64,000 bases of DNA from Streptomyces collinus (GTDB lineage: Bacteria; Actinomycetota; Actinomycetes; Streptomycetales; Streptomycetaceae), in NCBI RefSeq assembly GCF_031348265.1, contig NZ_CP133771.1:372001-436000 (forward strand). The letters run 5' to 3'. The position numbers and the translations under genes were made by a program. Of the stretch, positions 32,170-40,076 are shown piece by piece. A model generated the notes under the pieces. That model saw nothing but the letters and a program-made list of their open reading frames with translations, was not told the DNA's origin and ran no database searches. Within the stretch, counting starts at the first letter, position 1. Every line of letters begins with the position of its first letter.

Positions 32170-33003
32170 ATGGACGGCACGGTCGACGGGTTCCGCTACG
32201 GTGCGGTGACTCCGGTGGCGGCCTATCTGATGGCCTGTCTGGGAGGGGCGCTGGGGCTGCGGTGCATCGTGCGCTCGCTGCTCGACGCACGTTCCTTCAG
32301 GGCGGGCTGGCTTGCGTTAGGCGCCGCCTCCATCGGATGCGGCATCTGGACGATGCACTTCATCGCCATGATCGGCTTCCACGTGGAGGAGACCCGGGTC
32401 CGGTACGACGCGGCCACGACGGTGCTCAGTCTCGTCGTGGCCGTCGCCGTGGTGGGTGTCGGGGTGTTCATCGTCGGCTTCCGCGGCACGGGCGGCGTCA
32501 CGCTGGCGGTCGCGGGCGCGGTCACCGGCCTGGGCGTGGCGGGTATGCACTACCTCGGCATGGCGGCGATGCGGCTGAACGGCGAGGTCGGTTACGACCC
32601 GGTCGGTGTCGCGCTGTCCGTGCTGATCGCCATCGGTGCCGCGACGGCGGCGCTGTGGTCGGCCGTCACCATCCGCGGCTTCCTGACGAGCCTCGGGGCG
32701 AGCCTGGTGATGGGCGTGGCGGTGTCCGGGATGCACTACACGGGGATGGCCGCGGTCAGCGTCCATGTGCACGACATGACCGGCGGGACCTGGGAGGGCG
32801 ACTCACCCATGTCCCTGCTGCTGCCGATGCTGCTGGGGCCGGTCGTCTTCCTGCTGCTGGCCGGGGTCGTGGTGATGTTCGATCCGCTGCTGGTGCTGGG
32901 CGAGCGGTCCTCCGCTTCCCGGCCGGACTCCCCGGCCCTCAACTCCCCGGCCAGCAAGCGCCCTTCCCGGCGGGCGGCGGCCTCGTCCGGACGCGAACGG
33001 TGA
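32170..33003 (+). CDS. MHYT-domain integral membrane sensor protein
   Basis: 277-aa membrane protein with about seven helices. Three MHYT repeats are visible: TMHFIAMIGF, GMHYLGMAAM and GMHYTGMAAV. The domain is proposed to bind copper and sense O2, CO or NO. There is no GGDEF/EAL or kinase output domain, so this is the stand-alone streptomycete form. The C-terminal 40 residues are polar (SSASRPDSPALNSPASK). ATG 32170 has GGGGAG upstream. Confidence 0.92.
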   Translation: MDGTVDGFRYGAVTPVAAYLMACLGGALGLRCIVRSLLDARSFRAGWLALGAASIGCGIWTMHFIAMIGFHVEETRVRYDAATTVLSLVVAVAVVGVGVFIVGFRGTGGVTLAVAGAVTGLGVAGMHYLGMAAMRLNGEVGYDPVGVALSVLIAIGAATAALWSAVTIRGFLTSLGASLVMGVAVSGMHYTGMAAVSVHVHDMTGGTWEGDSPMSLLLPMLLGPVVFLLLAGVVVMFDPLLVLGERSSASRPDSPALNSPASKRPSRRAAASSGRER

Positions 33004-33050
33004 ACAGCCCGCCCACGGGCGGGTCATGAGCCCCTTGTTACGGTGCACCG

Positions 33051-34556
33051 GTGTCTGACTCCTCACGCGATACCGCCGAAGGCGCCGGCTGGGGCACCAC
33101 CGAACGAGGCGCGTACCAGCGGTTGATGCCCCCGAAGGCCGAGAAGATCTCCTGGCTGAACCCCAGGATGCTGTGGATCGCCCGCAACGGCGTGCTCGCC
33201 TCCTGGTTCGGGGACCCGACCGGCGGGACGCGCAGCCGGTGGGTGGCGCAGCGGGCGGCCTCCGGGGCGCCGGCCGACAAGGTGATCCGGCGCGACGACC
33301 CGGACCGGTTCTCGTTCCTGGTCATCGGCGACACCGGCGAGGGCGACGACCCCCAGTACGCCGTCGTGCCGGGGCTTCTGAGGACCGGTCAGGACACCCG
33401 CTTCGCCGTGCTGGCCAGTGACGTGATCTACCCGGTGGGCAGTGCGGACGACTACGACACCAAGTTCTTCCGCCCCTACCGGGACTACCGGGCGCCGATC
33501 TACGCGATACCCGGCAACCACGACTGGTACGAGGACCTCGGCGGCTTCATGCGCGTCTTCTGCGACGACGCCCCGCCCCTGCCGCCCGAACCCCGGCCGC
33601 GCCCCCTCACCCGGGCCTGGCTGCGGTCGCTGCTGTGGCACCGGCCGGACCCGGAGGACGGCCGGCGCCTCGCCGAGGCACGCGAGCAACGCTCCGCCCC
33701 CGCCCAACAGGCCGTGCAGCCGGGCCCGTACTGGGCGATCGACGCCGGGCCGGTGCGGATCATCGGCATCGACACGGGTCTGCTCGGCACCCTCGACGCC
33801 GAGCAGGGCGCCTGGCTGCGCGAGGTCTCCCGGGGGCCCCGCCCGAAGATCCTGGTCACCGGCTCGCCCCTGTACGTGGACGGCCGGTGCGAGCCGTGCG
33901 CGATCGAAGGGGGCGGGACCGTCGACGCCGTCGTCCGCGACCCGGACCACCACTACGTGGCGGCGATCGGCGGCGACATCCACAACTACCAGCGTTACCC
34001 GGTCCGGCTGGACGACGGCCGCACACTCCAGTACGTCGTCGCGGGCGGGGGCGGCGCGTTCATGCACGCCACCCACACGATCCCCCGCGTCAACGTCGCG
34101 GGCGTCCAGGAGCAGGACTTCCGCTGCTACCCGCTGCGCGGCGACTCCCTGGCCTTCTACAGCCGGCTCTACGGCCGCCGGCTGCGGATGCGCCGCTTCT
34201 TCACGCTCACCGAGGCCGAGGCGACGGCCGTGATCGCCGAGCGTCTCGGCATCAAGCCCACGCGGGCCCCGGGCGCCTCGACCCGCGTCACCCGGCGCGT
34301 CCGCCTGGTCGCGGGGCTGCTCGGCACCGGCCGCCGCCCCGACAAGGCGAAGCGGTTCCGGCTGCCCGTGCGGAAGATCTACACGTCGCTGTTCTCGCCG
34401 GGCTCGGCGACGTACAGCCCGCCGTTCTTCAAGTGCTTCCTGCGTCTGGACGTCTCCCCGGAGTCGGTCCGGCTGCGCTGCTACGCGGCCACCGGCAACA
34501 GCGCCCAGGAGGTCGACCCGCCGGTCGAGGACGAGGTGACGATTCCGCTGCGCTGA
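33051..34556 (+). CDS. Metallophosphoesterase, large Streptomyces form
   Basis: 501-aa calcineurin-like phosphoesterase. Motifs: VIGDTGEGDD, ASDVIYPVG, PGNHDWYEDLGG, GSPLYVDG and GGDIHNYQRYP, all around residues 90-320. The N-terminal 85 residues and the C-terminal 130 residues (after VVAGGGGAFMHATH) are family-specific extensions. There is no signal peptide, so it is probably cytoplasmic or peripheral. GTG 33051 has little ribosome binding site, so leaderless translation is possible. Substrate unknown; it shares only the metal-site motifs with the smaller enzyme at 12172-12936. Confidence 0.87.
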   Translation: MSDSSRDTAEGAGWGTTERGAYQRLMPPKAEKISWLNPRMLWIARNGVLASWFGDPTGGTRSRWVAQRAASGAPADKVIRRDDPDRFSFLVIGDTGEGDDPQYAVVPGLLRTGQDTRFAVLASDVIYPVGSADDYDTKFFRPYRDYRAPIYAIPGNHDWYEDLGGFMRVFCDDAPPLPPEPRPRPLTRAWLRSLLWHRPDPEDGRRLAEAREQRSAPAQQAVQPGPYWAIDAGPVRIIGIDTGLLGTLDAEQGAWLREVSRGPRPKILVTGSPLYVDGRCEPCAIEGGGTVDAVVRDPDHHYVAAIGGDIHNYQRYPVRLDDGRTLQYVVAGGGGAFMHATHTIPRVNVAGVQEQDFRCYPLRGDSLAFYSRLYGRRLRMRRFFTLTEAEATAVIAERLGIKPTRAPGASTRVTRRVRLVAGLLGTGRRPDKAKRFRLPVRKIYTSLFSPGSATYSPPFFKCFLRLDVSPESVRLRCYAATGNSAQEVDPPVEDEVTIPLR

Positions 34557-34608
34557 CGGGTGGAACGGGAACAGCGCGGGCCTTCGCCGGGTTGGCACCA
34601 CCACAGGC

Positions 34609-34624
34609 CATTGAAGGTTCAATG
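34609..34624. promoter_or_regulatory. Palindromic operator before the LLM monooxygenase gene
   Basis: CATTGAA-GG-TTCAATG, a perfect 16-bp palindrome, ends 11 nt before the GTG start and abuts the GGAGGG ribosome binding site. It has the size and AT content of a MarR/TetR-class operator. No regulator gene is adjacent. Confidence 0.55.
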
Positions 34625-34635
34625 ATGGAGGGCTC

Positions 34636-35664
34636 GTGCCGCCGACCCCACGACCGCTGCGCAAGCTGGGATTCCTGACCATCGGGCTGTTCGACGCGGC
34701 CGACCCGCGCCGGGGCCACGAGTCCACCCTGGAGATCATCGAGCTGGGCGAACGGCTCGGTTTCGACAGCGCGTGGGTGCGTCACCGGCATCTGCAGTAC
34801 GGCATCTCCTCCCCGGTCGCCGTCCTGTCCGCGGCGTCCCAGCGCACCCGCCGTATCGAGCTGGGCACGGCGGTCACCCCGCTCGGCTGGGAGAACCCGC
34901 TGCGGCTGGCCGAGGACCTCGCCACGGTCGACCTGCTGTCGGGCGGCCGGCTCAACCCTGGCGTGAGCGTGGGCCCGCCCATGCACGCCGACCGGGTCAA
35001 GGGCGCGCTCTACCCGGACACGGCCGATGCCGAGGACTTCGGCTACGGGCGCGTGGAGCGGCTGCTCGCCGCCGTGCGGGGCGAGCCGGTGACGGACTTC
35101 AGCGGGGTCGAGGGCTTCGAGGTCTTCTCGGACCGAGTGCAGCCGCACTCCCCGGGCTTGGGCCGCCGCCTCTGGTACGGCGGCGGCAGCCTGCGGTCGG
35201 CCCGGTGGGCGGGCGAGCACGGCATGAACCTCCTCACCAGCAGTGTCGTCAAGGCCGAAGAGCCCGAGGGGCCCTACGACTTCGCGGAGATCCAGCTCGC
35301 CCAGATCCGCGCCTTCCGCGCCGCCCACCCCGAGGGCGAGGCGGCCCGGGTCTCGCAGGGCCTGGTCGTCATCCCCACGGACAGCGCTTCGCCCGGGCAG
35401 CGCGCACGCTACGAGGAGTACGCGGCACAGCGCGCCCCTCGCACGGCCACGCCGCAGGGCCCGGCGCGGCTGCTGTTCGCTCCGGACCTGGTGGGCACCT
35501 CGGCGGAGATCTCCGAACGGCTCCACGCGCACGCGGCGTTCGGGGAGGTGGAGGAGGTGGCGTTCGCGCTGCCCTTCACCTTCGAGCACGAGGACTACGT
35601 CCAGATCCTCACCGACATGGCGACGAAGCTGGGCCCGGCGCTGGGATGGCGACCGGGCTTCTGA
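34636..35664 (+). CDS. LLM-class flavin-dependent oxidoreductase
   Basis: 342-aa luciferase-like monooxygenase (TIM barrel, FMNH2 or F420). Seen: LGFLTIGLFDAADPRRGHESTLEIIELGERLGFDSAWVRHRHL and RIELGTAVTPLGWENPLRLAEDLATVDLLSGGRLNPGVSVG, the two cofactor-binding stretches of the family. GTG 34636 with GGAGGG 4 nt upstream. The family includes alkanesulfonate monooxygenase SsuD; the convergent TauD-type gene next door makes an organosulfur role possible, but no SsuE reductase or sulfonate transporter is linked. An operator-like palindrome sits at its 5' end. Confidence 0.88.
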   Translation: MPPTPRPLRKLGFLTIGLFDAADPRRGHESTLEIIELGERLGFDSAWVRHRHLQYGISSPVAVLSAASQRTRRIELGTAVTPLGWENPLRLAEDLATVDLLSGGRLNPGVSVGPPMHADRVKGALYPDTADAEDFGYGRVERLLAAVRGEPVTDFSGVEGFEVFSDRVQPHSPGLGRRLWYGGGSLRSARWAGEHGMNLLTSSVVKAEEPEGPYDFAEIQLAQIRAFRAAHPEGEAARVSQGLVVIPTDSASPGQRARYEEYAAQRAPRTATPQGPARLLFAPDLVGTSAEISERLHAHAAFGEVEEVAFALPFTFEHEDYVQILTDMATKLGPALGWRPGF

Positions 35665-35698
35665 CGGGCGGTGCCGCCGTCACTCGCGCCGGGCGAGG

Positions 35699-36673
35699 TC
35701 ACCAGCGGCCCGGCGCGGTCCCGGTGATCGGCTCCGATGCCGTGCCGTCCACGCCGACGGGCACGTCCCCGGCGAGCATCACGCGGTGCATGATCCGGGG
35801 ATGGCCGAGGTGGGCGGTGTCGCCGGGGGCGAGGTGCATGGTGGCGCGGTTGTCCCAGAACGCCACGCTGCCCGGCTCCCAGCGGAAGCGGACCGTGTAC
35901 TCGGGCCGGACCGCCTGCTCCAGCAGCATGTCCAGGATCGCGGCGCTCTCGGGCCGGGAGAGGCCGGCGATCTGCTCGACGTAGTAGCCGTTGACGTACA
36001 GGATCCGCTCGCCCGTCTCGGGGTGGACGCGCACCAGGGGGTGCAGGGAGGCGACCTGGCGGTCGAGGAGGTGCCGGACGTACGCGTCGTCGCCGGGCCG
36101 TGGCTGGTAGCCGACGCCGAGCCGGTGCTCGGCCCGCAGTCCGTCGACGAACTGCCGCAGCGGCACGGAGAGTCCGGCGTACGCCGCCGCCAGGTTGGAC
36201 CAGGTGGTGTCGCCGCCGTAGGGCGGCACGGTCTCGGCGCGCAGGATCGTCGCCGCCGGAGGGTCGACGCGGGCACCGTGGTCGCAGTGCCAGCCGCGCA
36301 GCAGGGTGTGCCGGCGGCGGCGCAGCCACTCGTCGTGCTCCATCCCGAACCGTCCGCCCAGCTCCAGCCGGTCGGCGGTGGTCTCGATCTCGGGGAAGTC
36401 CGGCGGCGAGGCCTTGCCCCGCCGGGGCAGCACCACGGTCTGGCCGAACCGGCGCGCGAACGCCACGTGCCCGGCGTGGTCCAGCCGCTGCCCCCGGAAG
36501 AACACCACCTTCCACCGCAGCACCGCCGCCCTGATCGCGGCGACCACCGCGTCGTCGAGGTCGGCCGCGAGATCGACCCCGCCGATCTCGGCCCCGATGT
36601 ACCCGGCGACCGGCCGCACCTCCACTCCGGCCTCCCGCGCCGCCTCGTCCGTCGTCCGGTCGTCCGTCGTCAT
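35699..36673 (-). CDS. TauD/TfdA-family Fe(II)/2-oxoglutarate dioxygenase
   Basis: 324-aa non-haem iron dioxygenase. Iron ligands His129-x-Asp131 (GWHCDHG) and His280 (WDNRATMH), 2-oxoglutarate Arg297 (MHRVML), and the typical start VRPVAGYIGAEIGGVDL. It would hydroxylate a sulfonate (taurine), sulfate ester or another acid. ATG 36673 follows GGAGCG. It converges with the LLM monooxygenase gene; a perfect palindrome lies 32 nt upstream of the start. Residues that determine taurine specificity cannot be judged by eye. Confidence 0.9.
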   Translation of the reverse strand: MTTDDRTTDEAAREAGVEVRPVAGYIGAEIGGVDLAADLDDAVVAAIRAAVLRWKVVFFRGQRLDHAGHVAFARRFGQTVVLPRRGKASPPDFPEIETTADRLELGGRFGMEHDEWLRRRRHTLLRGWHCDHGARVDPPAATILRAETVPPYGGDTTWSNLAAAYAGLSVPLRQFVDGLRAEHRLGVGYQPRPGDDAYVRHLLDRQVASLHPLVRVHPETGERILYVNGYYVEQIAGLSRPESAAILDMLLEQAVRPEYTVRFRWEPGSVAFWDNRATMHLAPGDTAHLGHPRIMHRVMLAGDVPVGVDGTASEPITGTAPGRW

Positions 36674-36704
36674 GAGCGCTCCGCTGGTCGTGGGCGTGGT
36701 TCCC

Positions 36705-36721
36705 GTCACGAAGATCGTGAC
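36705..36721. promoter_or_regulatory. Palindromic operator before the TauD-type gene
   Basis: GTCACGA-AGA-TCGTGAC, perfect 7-bp arms, 32-48 nt upstream of the TauD-type ATG on the minus strand. Likely a repressor or activator site. The arms differ from the palindrome before the LLM gene. Confidence 0.6.
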
Positions 36722-36841
36722 AGTGATCTCCGCCGAGGTGAAGCAAGTCCTGCCCCGTCTCCTCCGGCGCGCCCGGACGTACAACCTTCCGTACGGTTCA
36801 CAGGTCATGGGGACATCGGTTGATCGAGACCAGGAGTCCCG

Positions 36842-38329
36842 TTGCGCAGAGCAGTCATGGCCGCCGCCGTGCTCACCACCTCCGTCGCCGTCGCCCTTCC
36901 CCCGACGACATCGTCCGCGGCTGCCCCCTTCAAGGGCGCCAACACGGCGGCCGTGCAGGACGACTTCAACGGTGACGGTTACCGCGACCTGGCCGTCGGG
37001 GCTCCGGCAGCCGCCAACGGCACGGTGGAGGAGGCCGGTTCGGTCGTCGTGCTCTACGGCTCCGCGTCGTCGGTGAGCACCACCCGCCGCACGGTCATCA
37101 CACAGAGCACCACCGGGATCCCCGGCACCGCCGAGGAGTCCGACCGCTTCGGCGGGACGGTGACCAGCGCCGACCTGGACCGGGACGGCTATGCCGACCT
37201 GCTCGTGGGTGCCTCGGGCGAGGACGTCGACGGTGTCGACTCACGGGGTTCCGTGACCGTGGTGTGGGGCGGGCCCGACGGACTGCGGGACGGCGCGAAC
37301 ATCTCCCCTCCGGCCGGGTACGGCGAGGGCATGACCTATTGCCGGTTCGGCATGTCCATCGCCACCGGTGACATGAACGGCGACGGCGCCCCGGAGGTCG
37401 GCGTCGGTTCGGGCTGCACCGCCGCCTCCTACAGCGGCCCCTTCACCCGTACCGGCCAGGCCGCCGCCCGCTATCTCGAATGGCGTGAGAACGCCCGTGG
37501 CGTGGTCATGGGCGACGTGAACGGCGACGGCAGGGCCGAGCGCTTCTACCTGGCCGGTCCCACCGACGGCGACATCCGCGGACCGGTGACGCTCGACGCG
37601 GGCGCCCCCGACCCCGAAGACCCGCTCGTCAACCGGGGCGTGGAGCTGCCGTACGCCGACGGCCACGCGGGGCAGATCGGCGACATCGACGGCGACGGCT
37701 ACGGCGACCTGGTCACCGGCATCGCGGGCGACGACTCCCACTTCAACGCGCCGACCCCCGCGGCTCACCGCGACGGCGAGATCCAGGTCCTCTACGGCGG
37801 CGCCCAGGGCATCACCGCCGGGCAGCAGCCGAAGGTCTTCCACCAGGACACCGCGGGCGTCCCCGGCACCGCGGAGTGGGGCGACTGGTTCGGCCAGTCC
37901 CTGAGCGTCGGCGACGTCGACGGCGACGGGTACGCCGACGTCCTGGTCGGCTCCCCGGAGGAGGCCGTCGGGTCGCTCGCCTCGGCGGGCACCGCCGTCC
38001 TTCTGCGCGGCTCCGCCTCCGGCCTGACGACGGCCAGGGCCACCGGCTACACCCAGGACACCGCGGGCGTCCCGGGCGCCGCGGAGACCGGAGACGGGTT
38101 CGGCAGCGCCGTCCACCTCGCCGACCTCACCAAGGACGGAAAGGCCGAGACGGTCGTCGGCGCCCCCACCGAGAACTCCGACGGCTGCGTCTGGGTCGCC
38201 CGCGGCTCGGCAGCGGGTCCCGTGCCGGACGGCTCGGTCAACCTGTGCGGCAAGAGCGCCGGCATCACCACCGGCGGGATGAAGGGCTACTTCGGCGCCG
38301 CCCTGACCAGCCCTCACGTGGAGAACTGA
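36842..38329 (+). CDS. Secreted FG-GAP repeat protein
   Basis: 495-aa exported protein with an integrin-alpha-like beta-propeller. Signal peptide MRRAVMAAAVLTTSVAVALPPTTSSA (from a TTG start, AGGAG upstream). Seven Ca-binding loops of the DxNxDGxxD type follow: DFNGDGYRD, DLDRDGYAD, DMNGDGAPE, DVNGDGRAE, DIDGDGYGD, DVDGDGYAD and DLTKDGKAE. Two near-identical blade segments (QDTAGVPGTAEWGDWFG and QDTAGVPGAAETGDGFG) show internal duplication. Probably a cell-surface or secreted binding protein; no enzyme domain. Convergent with the levanase gene. Confidence 0.9.
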   Translation: MRRAVMAAAVLTTSVAVALPPTTSSAAAPFKGANTAAVQDDFNGDGYRDLAVGAPAAANGTVEEAGSVVVLYGSASSVSTTRRTVITQSTTGIPGTAEESDRFGGTVTSADLDRDGYADLLVGASGEDVDGVDSRGSVTVVWGGPDGLRDGANISPPAGYGEGMTYCRFGMSIATGDMNGDGAPEVGVGSGCTAASYSGPFTRTGQAAARYLEWRENARGVVMGDVNGDGRAERFYLAGPTDGDIRGPVTLDAGAPDPEDPLVNRGVELPYADGHAGQIGDIDGDGYGDLVTGIAGDDSHFNAPTPAAHRDGEIQVLYGGAQGITAGQQPKVFHQDTAGVPGTAEWGDWFGQSLSVGDVDGDGYADVLVGSPEEAVGSLASAGTAVLLRGSASGLTTARATGYTQDTAGVPGAAETGDGFGSAVHLADLTKDGKAETVVGAPTENSDGCVWVARGSAAGPVPDGSVNLCGKSAGITTGGMKGYFGAALTSPHVEN

Positions 38330-38350
38330 CGGCCTGGCCCGGCCGGGCGC

Positions 38351-38372
38351 GGGAGGGCGGGAACGCCCTCCC
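38351..38372. terminator. Bidirectional terminator between FG-GAP and levanase genes
   Basis: Perfect 9-bp stem GGGAGGGCG / CGCCCTCCC with loop GGAA; the right arm touches the levanase stop codon. Confidence 0.75.
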
Positions 38373-39913
38373 TACACCCTGAACTCGCGGATCACGGTGT
38401 TCCGGAACACCGCCCTTCCGTCCACCGTGAACAGCGCGAGCCCCGTGTCGACCAGGTACGGGAAGGCCGCCGAGGAGTGCGTGTACCGGCCGTCGTCCAC
38501 GAACAGCTCCACGGACGTGCGGTCGACCAGGATGCGCAACCGCACCGAGCGCCGGGCCGGGTCGAACGGGCTGCGGCTCTCCTGCCATCTGCCCGTCATG
38601 TCGGGGGACACGGTGGGGCGGCGGTTGAGGTAGGCGTAGTCGCGGTGGACACCCGCGTCGATGTGGCGGACGCCGTCCGGAGAGCGCCGCAGTTGCATCC
38701 CCGCGCCCATGAGCTGGTCCCAGGTGATCTCACAGCTCAGCTCGTAGGCCGTGCCCCGGTAGTCGAGCAGGCGCATGCCCTCGACCTCCAGGTCGCCGAG
38801 TGTCACCGTGCGGGAGACGTAGCGGTCGAGCGCGGCGACCGGCCGGGACGCCAGGTAGTAGGTGCCGTCGCCCGCGCGCTTCAGCGTGATCTCACGGACG
38901 ATCGAGTCGGTGCCGTTGAAGCCGTCGCTGTCGATGGTGGGCGTGATGTGGGCGTAGTCCCAGTTGTTCAGCCACCCGATCGCGTAGCGGGTCCCCTCGT
39001 CGAGGGTGCCGTCGGTGCCGCGCTTGTCGAAGGTGACCGCCCCGTACCAGTCCCACCCGTAGTCGAGCCACTGGGGATCGGTCGTGTCGGCGGTGAAGGC
39101 GCTGCCGTCGAAGGAGCCCGTCCAGTACGCGTACGTGTTGGGCAGCCCGGCTCCCTTGCCGTTGGCGCTCACCCCGAGCACCCACTTCGGCGTGCCGTCC
39201 CCGGCGCGGATGCGGAACAGGTCGGGGCACTCCAGCACACCGATGCCGCCCTTGACGAACCCGCTCACGTACGTCCAGGTCTTGAGGTCGGCGGAGTGGT
39301 AGAAGCCGACCTTGTCGTTCTCGGCGAGGGTCATCACCCACCGGTCGCGCTCCTCGTCGCGGATCACCTTCGGGTCGCGGAAGTCGCGCACGCCGGGGTT
39401 GGGCAGCACCGGGTCGGTGCCGTGCGGGGTGAAGGTGCGGCCGCCGTCGGTGGAGTAGTACAGGTACTGGGCCTGGTCGGCGGGGCCGTCGTGCGGTGAC
39501 ATGGTGGCCAGCACGACGACGGCGCCCGCCCCGAAGCCGGCCGTGTCGTGCGTGTCCACCACCGCCGAACCCGACCAGACGTCGCCGTTGGGCGTGGTGT
39601 CCTTGGGCACGGCGATCCCCCCGTCCGTGAAGGAGACCAGGTCGGTGCTGGTGGCCAGGCGCCAGGCCGTGCCGATCTCGCCGGCGAGGTAGTCGGCGTT
39701 GTGCAGGTAGTAGTAGTGATACCTGCCGTCGATCCAGACAGGCCTCTGCGGGTCGTTCTTCCACTGCTCGGGGACGGTGAAGTGGTACCCGGCGCGGTAG
39801 CTCGCGCGGGCCGTCCGGGGCCCGGCCGCCGCCGGACCCGCCGTCGGCAGCAGAGCGCCGGCCGCGCCCACGGCCGACCCGGCGAACAGAGCTCTCCTGG
39901 TGATCCCGCGCAT
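38372..39913 (-). CDS. Secreted glycoside hydrolase family 32 (levanase/inulinase-type)
   Basis: 513-aa exported fructan hydrolase. The twin-arginine signal TRRALFAGSAVGAAGALLP ends near residue 30. The GH32 catalytic triad is visible: nucleophile Asp54 in WKNDPQRPVW (family WMNDPNG), the Asp of VRDFRDPKV, and the acid Glu of LECPDLF. A C-terminal beta-sandwich ends in LVDRTSVELFVDDGRY. It would release fructose or fructo-oligosaccharides outside the cell for the divergent importer. ATG 39913 has GAGG 6 nt upstream; the GTG just before is less suited. Confidence 0.93.
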   Translation of the reverse strand: MRGITRRALFAGSAVGAAGALLPTAGPAAAGPRTARASYRAGYHFTVPEQWKNDPQRPVWIDGRYHYYYLHNADYLAGEIGTAWRLATSTDLVSFTDGGIAVPKDTTPNGDVWSGSAVVDTHDTAGFGAGAVVVLATMSPHDGPADQAQYLYYSTDGGRTFTPHGTDPVLPNPGVRDFRDPKVIRDEERDRWVMTLAENDKVGFYHSADLKTWTYVSGFVKGGIGVLECPDLFRIRAGDGTPKWVLGVSANGKGAGLPNTYAYWTGSFDGSAFTADTTDPQWLDYGWDWYGAVTFDKRGTDGTLDEGTRYAIGWLNNWDYAHITPTIDSDGFNGTDSIVREITLKRAGDGTYYLASRPVAALDRYVSRTVTLGDLEVEGMRLLDYRGTAYELSCEITWDQLMGAGMQLRRSPDGVRHIDAGVHRDYAYLNRRPTVSPDMTGRWQESRSPFDPARRSVRLRILVDRTSVELFVDDGRYTHSSAAFPYLVDTGLALFTVDGRAVFRNTVIREFRV

Positions 39914-39969
39914 CACACACCTCGTCCCTCTCCTCGGAAACTGCGGCTCATGGGATCAGGACTTTCGGA

Positions 39970-39985
39970 CCTAACTCGTTAAAGG
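39970..39985. promoter_or_regulatory. Operator site 1 of the fructan locus
   Basis: CCTAACTCGTTAAAGG, containing the inverted repeat TAAC-TC-GTTA (39972-39981). It lies between the likely -35 (TTGACC on the minus strand, 39989-39984) and the weaker -10 (GAAAGT, 39966-39961) of the levanase gene, a classical repression position. It shares the decamer CCTAACTCGT with site 2. Confidence 0.6.
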
Positions 39986-40002
39986 TCAAGCACCCGCACG
40001 CC

Positions 40003-40031
40003 TTGACAGGGCCATTCCGCGCTCACATCAT
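40003..40031 (+). promoter_or_regulatory. Vegetative promoter of the fructan uptake operon
   Basis: TTGACA, 17 nt, CATCAT, facing the binding-protein gene. The -35 is perfect and the -10 has four of six consensus bases. Confidence 0.6.
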
Positions 40032-40050
40032 CTGGGGCATCAACCCACGG

Positions 40051-40065
40051 CTAACACGAGTTAGG
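40051..40065. promoter_or_regulatory. Operator site 2 of the fructan locus
   Basis: CTAAC-ACGA-GTTAG (40051-40064), whose minus-strand reading CCTAACTCGTGTTAG repeats the CCTAACTCGT decamer of site 1 in opposite orientation. It is just downstream of the expected transcription start and 12 nt before the binding-protein ATG. Confidence 0.65.
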
Positions 40066-40076
40066 CCCCACACACG

